A stretch of 64,000 nucleotides of DNA, taken from Saccharopolyspora gregorii (GTDB lineage: Bacteria > Actinomycetota > Actinomycetes > Mycobacteriales > Pseudonocardiaceae). Positions 26,225 through 35,364 of this stretch are shown here, piece by piece (within the stretch, counting starts at the first letter, position 1; the number at the start of each line of letters is the position of its first letter). The stretch lies in contig NZ_CP059556.1 of assembly GCF_024734405.1 (NCBI RefSeq), positions 3,720,001 through 3,784,000 on the forward strand, read 5' to 3'. The notes under the pieces were generated by a model. It was not told where the DNA came from and ran no database searches. It saw nothing but the letters and a program-made list of their open reading frames with translations. The position numbers and the translations under genes were made by a program.

Positions 26225-27643
26225 ATGACGCATACCGCACCGCAGTCCGCCCCGAAGCCCTGGTACCGGCAGTTGTACGTGCACGTGCTGATCGCCATCG
26301 TCGTGGGCGTGCTCCTCGGGTGGTGGCGGCCCGAGCTCGGCGAGGCCATGCAGCCGATCGGCACCACGTTCATCGCGGCGATGAAGATGCTGATCGGGCC
26401 GATCGTGTTCCTCACCATCATCGGCGGCATCGCCAACGTCGCCGACCTGAAGAAGGTCGGCATCACCGGGTTGAAGGCGCTCACCTACTTCCAGCTGGGC
26501 ACGATCGCCGCGCTGGTGCTGGGGCTGGTCGCCATCAACGTCACCCGGCTCGGCGTCGGAGTGCACGCCCGGCCGGAATCGCTGCACGCGAGCGGGAACG
26601 CCCAGCAGTACATCGCCGACGGCGAAGGGCAGCACTGGTGGGAGCTGCTCACCCACCTGGTCCCGGAGAGCTTCTTCGGCGCGTTCGTCGACGGCGACAT
26701 CCTGCAGATCATCTTCCTGGCCGTGCTGTTCGGCATCGCCGTCAAAGCGGTCGGGCCGGTCGGCGAGCCGATCATCGCCGGGGTGAACCGGCTGACCGAG
26801 GTCGTGTTCAAGGTCCTGGGCTTCGTGATGAAGGCCGCGCCGCTGGGCGCGTTCGGCGCGATGGCCTACGCGGTCGGCGCGTTCGGGGTGTCCACGTTGA
26901 GCAGCCTGGGCACGCTGATCGCGCTGTTCTACGGGACTTCGCTGTTCTTCGTGGTGGTGGTGCTCGGCGGGGTGCTGGGCGCCTACGTGCGGTTGAACAT
27001 CTTCCGGTTGTTCCGGTACTTCAAGGAGGAGTTCCTGCTGGTGCTCGGCACGTCCACCGCGGAGCCGGCGCTGCCGGGGCTGATGCGGAAGCTGACGGCG
27101 CTGGGCGCGGACCGCGCGACGGTGGGGCTCGTGGTGCCGACCGGGTACAGCTTCAACCTGGACGGCGCGGCGATCTACCTGTCGCTGGCGGCGCTGTACA
27201 TCGCGCAGGCCACCGACACGCCGTTGAGCATCGGGCAGCAGCTGGGCCTGCTGGCGGTCATGCTGCTGACCTCGAAGGGCGCGGCCGGGGTCGCGGGCGG
27301 CGGGTTCATCGCGCTCACCGCCACGTTGTCCACCATCGGCACGGTGCCCGCTGCGGGCATCATGTTGATCTTCGGCATCGACAAGTTCATGTCGGAGTGC
27401 CGGGCGCTGGTGAACTTCTACGGCAACGCGGTCGCGACGCTGGTGATCGCCAAGTGGGACGGGGCGCTCGACGTGGACCGCGCGCGAGCGGTCCTCGCCG
27501 ACCCCACCGGAGCCGCGAACCCCGCCACGACCCCGAATTCCGATACCTCGACCGACCACGAAGCTCCGACCCCGAGCGATCCTCCCACCACTCCGGCGAA
27601 GACCGGCCCCGCGGAGGACGCAGTGGACCCCGCCATCCGCTGA
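26225..27643 (+). CDS. dctA: Dicarboxylate/cation symporter (DctA, DAACS family)
   Basis: A 472-residue membrane carrier. KMLIGPIVFLTIIGGIANVADLKKVG, the LGTSTAEPALPGLMRKL hairpin (serine-rich HP1 region), PTGYSFNLDGAAIYLSLAALYIAQATD and the HP2 region around KGAAGVAGGGFIALTATL match DctA and glutamate/aspartate carriers. IFGIDKFMSECRALVNFYGNAVATLVIAKW is the last transmembrane region. The final 50 residues are a Pro/Thr/Asp-rich tail with no homology I recognise. AGGAG precedes the ATG. Clustering with tartrate and glycerate enzymes suggests C4-dicarboxylate or tartrate uptake. Confidence 0.93.
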   Translation: MTHTAPQSAPKPWYRQLYVHVLIAIVVGVLLGWWRPELGEAMQPIGTTFIAAMKMLIGPIVFLTIIGGIANVADLKKVGITGLKALTYFQLGTIAALVLGLVAINVTRLGVGVHARPESLHASGNAQQYIADGEGQHWWELLTHLVPESFFGAFVDGDILQIIFLAVLFGIAVKAVGPVGEPIIAGVNRLTEVVFKVLGFVMKAAPLGAFGAMAYAVGAFGVSTLSSLGTLIALFYGTSLFFVVVVLGGVLGAYVRLNIFRLFRYFKEEFLLVLGTSTAEPALPGLMRKLTALGADRATVGLVVPTGYSFNLDGAAIYLSLAALYIAQATDTPLSIGQQLGLLAVMLLTSKGAAGVAGGGFIALTATLSTIGTVPAAGIMLIFGIDKFMSECRALVNFYGNAVATLVIAKWDGALDVDRARAVLADPTGAANPATTPNSDTSTDHEAPTPSDPPTTPAKTGPAEDAVDPAIR

Positions 27644-27711
27644 CGGCGTCCGCGTCGCGACGAAGAGCGTTGCCGCCCTGCCTTCGGACCTGCCCGGCTG
27701 CCGCTACCCGC

Positions 27712-28569
27712 TCACCACGCGAAGAACCCGATCCCCGTCTTGCGGCCGAGTTCCCCGCGCTCGACCTTGTCCCGCAGCAGCTGCGGCGGGGCGAACCGCT
27801 CGCCGAGCGTGGCGCGCAGGTGTTCGGCGATGGCGAGCCGCACGTCGAGCCCGACGAGGTCGGTGGAGCGCAGCGGCCCCATCGGATGCCGGTAGCCGAG
27901 CCGCATCGCGGTGTCCACGGATTCGGCGTCGGCGACGCCCTCTTCGAGCATCCGGATCGCCTCCAGGCCGAGCAGCACGCCGAGGCGGCTGGTGGCGAAG
28001 CCCGGCGAGTCCCGCACCTGCACTTCGGTCTTGCCGAGGCCGCGCACCCAGTCGCGGGCGCCGCCGAGCACGTCCGCGGCGGTGTCCGGACCGGCGACGA
28101 GCTCCACGAGCTGCGAGGCGGGCACCGGGTTGAAGAAGTGCATCCCGAGGAACCGCCGCGGTTCGCGCAGGGCCGCGGACAGTTCGGCGATCGGCAGCGA
28201 ACTGGTGTTGGAGGCCAGCACCGCGTCCGGGCCGAGCACGTCCTCCACCGCGGTCAGCACGTCGACCTTGAGCTCCAGCTGCTCGGGCACCGCTTCGACG
28301 ACCAGCTCGACGCCGCCCGGCAGGTCCGCGACGTCGGTCAGCACCCGCAGCCTGGCGAGCAGGTCCGCGGGGCCCTCGGCGAGCTTGCCGCGGTCGGCGG
28401 CCCGCCGGACGCTGCCCGCGATCCGGTCGGTCGCGGCGGCGGCGCCGTCCGCGCCGCTCTCCACGATGGACACGTCGGCGCCTGCGATGGCGAAGGTCTG
28501 CGCGATGCCCGACCCCATCCGGCCGCCGCCGATGACGGCGACCTCGCCGGGGACAGCTGGTGTGCTCAT
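27712..28569 (-). CDS. 3-hydroxyacyl-CoA (3-hydroxybutyryl-CoA) dehydrogenase
   Basis: A 285-residue protein. VAVIGGGRMGSGIAQTFAIAGADV is the Rossmann NAD-binding motif. VVEAVPEQLELKVDVL, LASNTSSLPI, FLGMHFFNPVP (catalytic His) and LGRKTGIGFFAW at the C-terminus are typical of short, monofunctional FadB/PaaH-type enzymes. They oxidise 3-hydroxyacyl-CoA to 3-ketoacyl-CoA. The ATG follows GGAGGAAAG. An aldehyde dehydrogenase lies upstream on the same strand, but a 244-base gap with a TetR-like operator suggests separate control. Confidence 0.92.
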   Translation of the reverse strand: MSTPAVPGEVAVIGGGRMGSGIAQTFAIAGADVSIVESGADGAAAATDRIAGSVRRAADRGKLAEGPADLLARLRVLTDVADLPGGVELVVEAVPEQLELKVDVLTAVEDVLGPDAVLASNTSSLPIAELSAALREPRRFLGMHFFNPVPASQLVELVAGPDTAADVLGGARDWVRGLGKTEVQVRDSPGFATSRLGVLLGLEAIRMLEEGVADAESVDTAMRLGYRHPMGPLRSTDLVGLDVRLAIAEHLRATLGERFAPPQLLRDKVERGELGRKTGIGFFAW

Positions 28570-28712
28570 GACTTTCCTCCGCTCCCAGGACCGGGGTGGC
28601 GCCCCGGCGTCGTCAGTGCCTGCTGCCACCGCGGACGGCCCGCTCCGCCGGACCGGGACCGGCGGAGCGGTCCCGGACCGGCGCGGGGCGCGCTGGCCGG
28701 GGCCCATTCTTA

Positions 28713-28726
28713 ACCGTCCGGTCGGT
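28713..28726. promoter_or_regulatory. TetR-type operator candidate
   Basis: ACCGTCCGGTCGGT is a near-perfect dyad of the ACCGxCCGGxCGGT kind bound by many actinomycete TetR regulators. It lies 144 bases upstream of the hydroxyacyl-CoA dehydrogenase start. No tetR gene is in the window, so the regulator would act from elsewhere. Confidence 0.45.
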
Positions 28727-28813
28727 CGGTGATCAACCCGGTCCCCCGGTAGCGGGCTCCCGGTACGGCCGATCCGGTGAACGGCGGTGCGGCCGGTGGG
28801 CGCAGCACCGCCG

Positions 28814-30295
28814 TCACAGCCCCAGCATCACCGTCTTCGCCTCGGTGTAGGCGTCGAGGACGTCGGTGCCGTGCTCCCGGCCGAGACCGGACTGCTTGAA
28901 CCCGCCGAAAGGCACGCTCCCGCTGCTCATCTCCTGCCCGGAGTTGATCCACACCGTGCCGGCGCGCAGCCGCGCGGCGGTGCGGTGCGCGGTGCCGACG
29001 TCGCGGGTCCACACCGAGGCGGACAGCCCGTAGGTGGTGTCGTTGCCCGCCCGCACCACCTCGTCCTCGTCGGTGAACGGCTGCAGCGCCGCGACGGGCC
29101 CGAAGATCTCCTCCCGCGCGACCCGCATGTCCGCGGTGACGTCGGTGAGCAGCGTCGGCGGCACGAACAGCCCGCCGATGCCCGTGCCACCCGCGGCGAT
29201 CGTGGCGCCTTCCTGCCGGGCGAGGTCCAGGTAGGAGGTGACGCGCTCGTAGTGCCCGCGGAACGCCAGCGGCCCCATCAGCGCCCGCGGGTGGAACGGG
29301 TCGCCGATCGGGATGCGCGCGAGCTCCGCGGTCAGCAGCTCGGCGAACCGATCGCGCACGGGTTCCTGCACGAAGATGCGGCTGCCCGCCACGCACGCCT
29401 GCCCGCTGCCTGCGCAGAACCCCATCGCGGCCTGCGCGGCGGCGGCCTCCAGGTCGGCGTCGGCGAACACGATCGCGGGCGATTTCCCGCCCAGTTCCAG
29501 GGTGACGCGCGCCAGCGAGTCCGCGGAGGTGCGCACGATGTGCTTGCCGACCTCGCCCGAGCCGGTGAAGCTGATCTTGTCGACACCGGGGTGCGAGATC
29601 AGCGCCTGCCCGGTCACGTCGCCCGGACCGGTGATCACGTTGACCACCCCGGCGGGAAGTTCGGCGGCCAGCAGGCCCGCGAGCCGCAGCGCGCTGAGCG
29701 AGCTCTGCTCGGCCGGTTTGAACACCACGGTGTTGCCGGTCGCCAGGACGGGCGCCAGCTTCCACGCGGCCTGCAGCAGCGGCCCGTTCCAGGCGACGAT
29801 CGCGCCGACCACGCCGACCGGCTGGCGCAGCACGTAGTGCAGGCGGGACGGGTCGGTCGGGCCGACCTGGCCGTAGAGCTTCGTGGGCCAGCCCGCGTAG
29901 TGCCGGAACACCTCGGCGGCGTGCTCGACCATGCCGCGGGTCAGCGCCAGCGGTGCGCCCATCTCCAGCGAGTCGAGGGTGGCGAGCTCCTCCTGGTGCT
30001 CCCGCAGCGCGTCGGCGATGCGCAGCAGCGCGTCGCCGCGGCGCTGCGGGCTCAGCGCGGACCAGGACGGGTCGTCGAACGCGGCGCGGGCGGCGGCGAC
30101 CGCGGCGTCCACGTCGCCCGCGTCGGCGAGGGCGATCTCGGCGAGGTCCTGCTCGGTGGCCGGGTCGACGGCCGGGAACGACGCACCCGCGCGGGCCTGC
30201 CGCCACTCCCCTCCGATGAACAGCCCGTGCGGGCGTGCCAGGAATGCGGGGCGCGGGCGCGGCGTGGACGCGTCGAGGGACAGCGGTGCGGGCAC
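28814..30295 (-). CDS. NAD(P)-dependent aldehyde dehydrogenase
   Basis: A 493-residue ALDH-superfamily enzyme. GAIVAWNGPLLQAAWKLAPVLATGNTVVFKPAEQS is the cofactor-binding region. FTGSGEVGKHI, LELGGKSPAIVF (general-base Glu) and GSGQACVAGSRIFV (catalytic Cys) follow, and EEIFGPVAALQPF and GGFKQSGLGREHG close the fold. The GTG start follows GGAGGAAACC. Substrate specificity cannot be read from the sequence. It is on the same strand as, and upstream of, the hydroxyacyl-CoA dehydrogenase, so a shared catabolic role is possible but unproven. Confidence 0.93.
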   Translation of the reverse strand: MPAPLSLDASTPRPRPAFLARPHGLFIGGEWRQARAGASFPAVDPATEQDLAEIALADAGDVDAAVAAARAAFDDPSWSALSPQRRGDALLRIADALREHQEELATLDSLEMGAPLALTRGMVEHAAEVFRHYAGWPTKLYGQVGPTDPSRLHYVLRQPVGVVGAIVAWNGPLLQAAWKLAPVLATGNTVVFKPAEQSSLSALRLAGLLAAELPAGVVNVITGPGDVTGQALISHPGVDKISFTGSGEVGKHIVRTSADSLARVTLELGGKSPAIVFADADLEAAAAQAAMGFCAGSGQACVAGSRIFVQEPVRDRFAELLTAELARIPIGDPFHPRALMGPLAFRGHYERVTSYLDLARQEGATIAAGGTGIGGLFVPPTLLTDVTADMRVAREEIFGPVAALQPFTDEDEVVRAGNDTTYGLSASVWTRDVGTAHRTAARLRAGTVWINSGQEMSSGSVPFGGFKQSGLGREHGTDVLDAYTEAKTVMLGL

Positions 30296-30419
30296 GGTTT
30301 CCTCCGGTGGTTCGGCGACCGCGCGCTTCGCGGCCGTGCCACGACTCTGCGGCCTGCACGCGGAAACCTCGGAGGTCCGCGGACCCTAGGAATCCCCGAC
30401 CCACCTTCGAGGATCGCCG

Positions 30420-31232
30420 TCAGGCGCCGGTGATCACCATCGAGATCAGCACCACCACGAGCAGCACCAGGTACGCCCCCGCGTGCACTCGGTCCGGGAT
30501 CCGCCCGGTCACCCGCTTCGTCACCGCGATCGCGGGCAGCGAACCGCACAGCAGCGCCGCCGCGGCGAGCAAGTCGACGAATCCGATCCGCCCCGCCACG
30601 GCCACCGCCGGGGACCCGAACGCGTACACGGCGGTCCCCGCGAGCGCGATCGGCACGCTCAGCGGGTTCGCCATCGCCGCGGCGTCCGCCATCGGGAAGC
30701 CCCGGCGCCGCAGCAGGGGGACGGTCAGCACGCTGCCCCCGACTCCGAGCAGTGCGGCCACCGCGCCGATCCCGGTGCCGCCCGCGGTCGTGGTGGCGCG
30801 GCCGAGCGGGCGCGGCGGCACGGCGCGGTCCCGGGAGCCGAGGAACCCGCTGCGAAACAGCCCGTCCACGATGGCGATCGCCAGGTACGCCACGAACAGC
30901 AGGTGCAGCACCCCGTCCGGCACCAGCCCGGCCAGCAGCGACCCGAACACCGCGCCGACCGAGATGAACAGCACCAGCGGCCACAGGTAGTCGCGGCGCA
31001 ACCGCCCGGCGCGGGCCTGCGCCAGCGTCGCCGACACCGAGTTCACGATCATCACCGCGGTCGAGGTCGCCACCGCCACGTGCATCGCCTCGGACCCGGA
31101 GGTGGCGACGACGAACCCGAACACCACCGGCACGGTCACGAACCCGCCGCCGAAGCCGAACAGCACCGTGGTGATGCCGGTCAGGCAGCCGAAGCAGAAC
31201 AGCACGAGGAAGGAGATCAGCACTTCCAGCAC
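30420..31232 (-). CDS. TSUP (TauE/SafE) family permease
   Basis: A 270-residue membrane protein with eight or so hydrophobic helices in two similar halves. GFGGGFVTVPVV in the first half and GVGGSVLTVPLLRRRG in the second are the paired GxGGxxxxxP motifs of the TauE/SafE family. The family moves sulfite, sulfoacetate or other organic anions. The start could be GTG at 31232 or 31223. It diverges from an AraC regulator 84 bases away, which probably controls it. Confidence 0.88.
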   Translation of the reverse strand: MLEVLISFLVLFCFGCLTGITTVLFGFGGGFVTVPVVFGFVVATSGSEAMHVAVATSTAVMIVNSVSATLAQARAGRLRRDYLWPLVLFISVGAVFGSLLAGLVPDGVLHLLFVAYLAIAIVDGLFRSGFLGSRDRAVPPRPLGRATTTAGGTGIGAVAALLGVGGSVLTVPLLRRRGFPMADAAAMANPLSVPIALAGTAVYAFGSPAVAVAGRIGFVDLLAAAALLCGSLPAIAVTKRVTGRIPDRVHAGAYLVLLVVVLISMVITGA

Positions 31233-31316
31233 GCTAGGCGCCCGGCGCACTGGCCCGCATTCGTCGTCCGGCCACGTTCCTCCGAGCACTCGCCGAACCG
31301 GGCATACCATCGCGGG

Positions 31317-32078
31317 GTGCGCAACGTGCCGATCGCGGAGCTGGAGGACCTGGACCGGCCGGTGCTGGCGATCGGCACCGACTACCCGCCGGGCCACCTG
31401 CTTCCGATGCACCGCCACCGCCGCGCGCAGCTGCTGTACGGCGCGACCGGGGTGATGCGGGTGGAGACCGCGGACGGCGACTGGACGGTCCCGGCGCACC
31501 GCGCGGTGCTCGTCCCCGCCGGGACCGATCACCAGGTGCTGATGAACGGCGTGACCACCCGCAGCCTGTACCTGGAACCGCGGGCGGTGCCGTGGTTCCC
31601 GGACCGGTGCCGGGTGGTGGAGGTGTCGCCGCTGCTGCGCGAACTGCTGCTGGCCGCGGTGGACGTGGAGCCCGAGTACGACCCGGCCGGGCGGGACGGC
31701 GCGCTGGTGGAGCTGGTGCTGCACGAGATCCGGTCGCTGGCGCCGCTGCCGTTCGACCTGCCGCTGCCGCGCCACCCGGGGCTGCGCCGGTTGTGCGAAC
31801 GGTTCCTGGCCGCCCCGGACGTGCACGACCCGAGCTCGCGGTGGGCGGCGGAGCTGCACGTCGGCGAGCGCACCTTCAGCAGGCTGTTCCCGGCGCAGAC
31901 CGGGTCGACCTTCCACGCGTGGCGGCAGCGGGCGTGCGCGCTGCACGCGGTGCGGTCGCTGGCGTCGGGGCGCACCGTCACCTCGGTCGCCGCCGAGCTG
32001 GGCTACGGCAACCCGGCGGCGTTCACCACGATGGTCAAGCGGGAGACGGGCTCGGCGCCCAGCGCGTTCCGGCCGTGA
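31317..32078 (+). CDS. AraC-family transcriptional regulator
   Basis: A 253-residue protein. The N-terminal cupin (HRHRRAQLLYGATGVMRVETADG, VPAGTDHQVLMNG) binds an effector. The C-terminal double helix-turn-helix has WAAELHVGERTFSRLFPAQTGSTFHAWRQRA and VTSVAAELGYGNPAAFTTMVKRETGSAPSAFR. The GTG at 31317 lies six bases after TACCAT (31305-31310), a good -10 hexamer, so the transcript is probably leaderless. It faces away from the TSUP permease gene and is the likely regulator of that carrier. Confidence 0.92.
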   Translation: MRNVPIAELEDLDRPVLAIGTDYPPGHLLPMHRHRRAQLLYGATGVMRVETADGDWTVPAHRAVLVPAGTDHQVLMNGVTTRSLYLEPRAVPWFPDRCRVVEVSPLLRELLLAAVDVEPEYDPAGRDGALVELVLHEIRSLAPLPFDLPLPRHPGLRRLCERFLAAPDVHDPSSRWAAELHVGERTFSRLFPAQTGSTFHAWRQRACALHAVRSLASGRTVTSVAAELGYGNPAAFTTMVKRETGSAPSAFRP

Positions 32079-32093
32079 CGGCTCCGGCCGCGC

Positions 32094-33329
32094 TCAGCCG
32101 GCGCCGGTCGGGTCCTCGTCGGTGCGGTCGCGCGCGGCCCGCTGCTCGTGCACGGCGTCGCGGTGCTTGGCGTGGGCGCGGCGCAGCGAATCCCGCAGGC
32201 CCGGCTCGTCGTGGATCTCGGCCCGGAACTTCGCGGGCAGCGCGTCGAGCCGGCGCTCTTCGTCGAGCAGCTTCTCGTAGGTGCGCTGCCGGGCCGCCGG
32301 ATCGGTCTCGTAGCCCTCGTCGAGGTACTGCTCGGCGTGCCTGCGGGCCCCGGCGATGGTGTTCTTCGCCCGGCCCCGCGCGCTCAGCAGCGAGGCCAGC
32401 ACGGTGATCACCAGCACGCCGATGATCACGCCCAGGGACACGCCGGTGCTGATCTCCACGACGTGCACCGGCCGGCCGCCGTTGATGAACGGCACGTTGT
32501 TCTCGTGCAGGGCGTGCAGCACGAGCTTGACGCCGATGAACCCGAGGATGACCGCCAGCCCGTACGACAGGTAGATCAGCCGGTCCAGCAGCCCGTCGAT
32601 GAGGAAGTACAGCTGCCGCAACCCCAGCAGCGAGAACGCGGTGGCCGTGACCACCAGGTACACGTTCTGGGTGAGCCCGAAGATCGCCGGGATCGAGTCG
32701 AGCGCGAACAGCAGGTCGGTACCGCCGATGGAGACCATCACCAGCAGCATCGGGGTGAGCATCCGCTTGCCGTCGACGTGGGTGAACAGCTTGTCGCCGT
32801 CGTAGTCGTCGCTGGTGTGGAAGAACCGCTTGGCCAGCCGGATGATCACGTTGTCGGCGGTGCGGTCCTCGGAGTCCGAGGACCGCAGCAGGTTCCCCGC
32901 CGTGATGAGCAGGACGAGCCCGAACAGGTAGAACACCCACGCGAGGGTGTTGATCAGCGCGGCGCCGATGAAGATGAACCCGGTCCGCGCGAACAGCGAG
33001 AACACGATGCCGAACAGCAGCACCTTCTGCTGGTCGGCGTGCGGCACCTTGAAGCTGGAGATGATGATCAAGAAGACGAACAGGTTGTCCACCGACAACG
33101 CCTTCTCGGTGACGTACCCGGCGAAGTACTCCGCGCCCATCGTGGTCCCGCCGAAGATCCACACGAGCAGGCCGAACACGATGGCGATGCCGACGTAGAG
33201 CGCCGACCACACCGCCGCCTCCCGCAGCCCCGGGGTGTGCGGCTTCCGGACGTGGAAGACGTAGTCGAACAACAGCAGGCCGATGATGACGACGATCGTC
33301 AGGATCCAGACGTAACCGGGAACGCTCAT
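32094..33329 (-). CDS. TerC-family integral membrane protein (Alx-like)
   Basis: A 411-residue protein with about nine membrane helices. EKALSVDNLFVFLIIISSFKVP and GTDLLFALDSIPAIFGLTQNVYLVVTATAFSLLGLRQLYFL are the acidic intramembrane signatures of TerC/Alx proteins. These are linked to tellurite resistance and to Mn or other metal export. The C-terminal roughly 90 residues are a charged, helical cytoplasmic tail. The ATG lies one base after the stop of the M20 hydrolase, so the two are co-transcribed. No riboswitch is visible at this TerC gene. Confidence 0.93.
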   Translation of the reverse strand: MSVPGYVWILTIVVIIGLLLFDYVFHVRKPHTPGLREAAVWSALYVGIAIVFGLLVWIFGGTTMGAEYFAGYVTEKALSVDNLFVFLIIISSFKVPHADQQKVLLFGIVFSLFARTGFIFIGAALINTLAWVFYLFGLVLLITAGNLLRSSDSEDRTADNVIIRLAKRFFHTSDDYDGDKLFTHVDGKRMLTPMLLVMVSIGGTDLLFALDSIPAIFGLTQNVYLVVTATAFSLLGLRQLYFLIDGLLDRLIYLSYGLAVILGFIGVKLVLHALHENNVPFINGGRPVHVVEISTGVSLGVIIGVLVITVLASLLSARGRAKNTIAGARRHAEQYLDEGYETDPAARQRTYEKLLDEERRLDALPAKFRAEIHDEPGLRDSLRRAHAKHRDAVHEQRAARDRTDEDPTGAG

Positions 33330-33330
33330 C

Positions 33331-34587
33331 TCAGGCCAGCCAGGCCAGCGCGGCGACGACGAGCGCGCCGGTGCCGGTGCGCAGCGTCGGCTGGAGCACC
33401 GGCGCGAAGGTGCCGGAGTGGTTGACCGGGATGTCCTGCGCGACCCGGCCCTCCCTGCTGGCCCGTTCGAACCGATCGGGGTCGGTGCCGCCGAACGCCC
33501 AGTACGAGTACGGAATCCCCCAGGCGGCGGGCAGGTCGCCGAAGTCCTCGCTGGCGGTGACCCGCCCGATGTCCTCCACCCGGTCGGCGCCGAAGTGGCC
33601 GGTGAGCGCGGCGGTGACCTTCTCGGTGGTGCCGGCGTCGTTGTCGGTGAGGGAGAACCGGGCGACCATCTCGAACTCGGGTTCCCGCGGGGAACGGGAC
33701 GCCTGGCACTCGGCGCGGACGATGCGCTCCACCGCGTCGAGGACCTGGCTGCGCGTCCGCTCGTCGTAGGTGCGCAGGTTCAGCTCGATGGTCGCCTGGT
33801 CCGGGATGACGTTGCTCTTCGTTCCGGCGAGGATGCTGCCGACGGTGAGCACCACCGGGTCGGTGGGCGCGACCTCGCGGGACACGACGGTCTGCAACCG
33901 CACCACGATGTGCGCGGCGAGCACCACCGGGTCGACGGTCGCCTGCGGCATCGAGCCGTGCCCGCCGCGGCCGTGCACGGTGATGCGCATGCTGTCGGCG
34001 GCGGCGAACGTCGGTCCGGCGTGGGTGCCGACGATCCCGGCCGGGTACGGCATCACGTGCTGGCCGAGGGCGACGTCGGGTTTCGGCACCAGGTCCGCCA
34101 GCCCGTCGTCGACCATGCCCTGCGCGCCGTCCCCGGCCTCTTCGGCGGGCTGGAACAGGGCGATGACGGTGCCGCTCCAGTGCTCGGTGCCCGCCGCGAG
34201 CAGTTGCGCGGCGCCGAGCAGGCAGGTCACGTGCACGTCGTGGCCGCAGGCGTGCATGACGGGCGAGCCCTCGCCGTCCGCGCCGGAGGTGGCGGTGCTG
34301 GCGTAGGGCAGTCCGGTCGCCTCCCGCACCGGCAGCGCGTCCATGTCGGCGCGCAGCAGCACCACCGGGCCGGATCCGTTGCGCAGCACCCCGACGACTC
34401 CGGTGCCGCCGACGCCGGTGTGCAGCTGGTAGCCCTGCTCGCGGAGCCGTCCGGCGACCTTCTCCGCGGTGCGGTGCTCCTGGTGGGACAGCTCCGGGTG
34501 CTGGTGCAGGTCGCGGTAGAAGTCCTCCTGCCAGCTCGTGGCGTCCTCGGCTCCCGCGAGCACGGACGAGACGGGATCGGCGGTCAT
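33331..34587 (-). CDS. M20-family amidohydrolase (M20D type)
   Basis: A 418-residue zinc-dependent amidohydrolase. LHQHPELSHQEHRTAEKVAGRL, VVLLRADMDALPV, MHACGHDVHVTCLLGAAQLL, LFQPAEEAGDGAQGMVDDG and the C-terminal GRVTASEDFG supply the dinuclear metal ligands. GRGGHGSMPQATVDPVVLAA is the lid/dimerisation domain. Members hydrolyse N-acyl amino acids, hippurate or IAA conjugates. Its actual substrate is unknown. TerC follows with a one-base gap. Confidence 0.93.
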   Translation of the reverse strand: MTADPVSSVLAGAEDATSWQEDFYRDLHQHPELSHQEHRTAEKVAGRLREQGYQLHTGVGGTGVVGVLRNGSGPVVLLRADMDALPVREATGLPYASTATSGADGEGSPVMHACGHDVHVTCLLGAAQLLAAGTEHWSGTVIALFQPAEEAGDGAQGMVDDGLADLVPKPDVALGQHVMPYPAGIVGTHAGPTFAAADSMRITVHGRGGHGSMPQATVDPVVLAAHIVVRLQTVVSREVAPTDPVVLTVGSILAGTKSNVIPDQATIELNLRTYDERTRSQVLDAVERIVRAECQASRSPREPEFEMVARFSLTDNDAGTTEKVTAALTGHFGADRVEDIGRVTASEDFGDLPAAWGIPYSYWAFGGTDPDRFERASREGRVAQDIPVNHSGTFAPVLQPTLRTGTGALVVAALAWLA

Positions 34588-34677
34588 GGCGGCTCCTCGC
34601 TCTGTCGGACTCCCTTGGATTGTGCGCAGCGGCCGGAGCGTTCGCCGGGCGGCGACCGCGGAAACCGTCGCGGCCGG

Positions 34678-35319
34678 TCAGTCCTGCTCGCGGGAGCCGC
34701 GGCCGGGCGCGGTGGGGACGTTGAGCTCGAACACGACGCCGGACATCCGGATCGCGAAGCACACCGGCGCGGCCACCCCCGCCACCACCAGCGGCCCCAG
34801 GTCGAGGTGCGCGGCGCCCACCGCGATCCCGGCCCCGACCAGCGCGGGCACCGCGTACAGGTCGCTGACCAGCACGGTCGGCACCTTCCGCAGCATCACG
34901 TCGCGCAGCGTGCCGCCGCCGACGGCGGTGAGGCCGCCGAGCAGCACCGCCTGCACGCCGCCGAGCCCGAACTCCAGCGCCTTCGTCGCCCCGGTCACGC
35001 AGAACACGCTCAGCCCGATCGCGTCGAACACCACGATGAGCACGGTGAACCGCTCCAGCGGCAGGCTCAGGAAGAACGCCACCAGCGCGCCCGCCGCGGC
35101 CGCACCCAGGTACGCGAGGTCGCTGAACGTGGCGGGCGGCAGCGACTGGATGAGCACGTCCCGCAGGATTCCGCCGCCCAGCGCGGTCATCATCCCCAGC
35201 GTCAGCACCCCGACCAGGTCGAGCCGCACGGCCCGCACCGCGGTGAGCGCCCCGTTGAGGCCGAACGCGAACGTCCCGACCAGGTCCAGCACCAGCAGCA
35301 GCTGCGACGACTCCGCCAT
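34678..35319 (-). CDS. TRIC-like cation channel / UPF0126 membrane protein
   Basis: A 213-residue membrane protein built of two similar halves. LDLVGTFAFGLNGALTAVRAVRLDLVGVLTLGMMTALGGGILRDVL in the first is echoed by VVFDAIGLSVFCVTGATKALEFG and LGGLTAVGGGTLRDVML in the second. The repeated GGGxxRD loops identify the UPF0126/TRIC family of trimeric cation (K+ or glycine-associated) channels. The ATG at 35319 is chosen, and a TTG five codons upstream is possible. It lies 45 bases downstream of the MazG-like gene on the same strand. Confidence 0.88.
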   Translation of the reverse strand: MAESSQLLLVLDLVGTFAFGLNGALTAVRAVRLDLVGVLTLGMMTALGGGILRDVLIQSLPPATFSDLAYLGAAAAGALVAFFLSLPLERFTVLIVVFDAIGLSVFCVTGATKALEFGLGGVQAVLLGGLTAVGGGTLRDVMLRKVPTVLVSDLYAVPALVGAGIAVGAAHLDLGPLVVAGVAAPVCFAIRMSGVVFELNVPTAPGRGSREQD

Positions 35320-35364
35320 CCCAGCAGTGTGCAACCGGGTGCCGCGCCACGGGCACCGGGTGCG

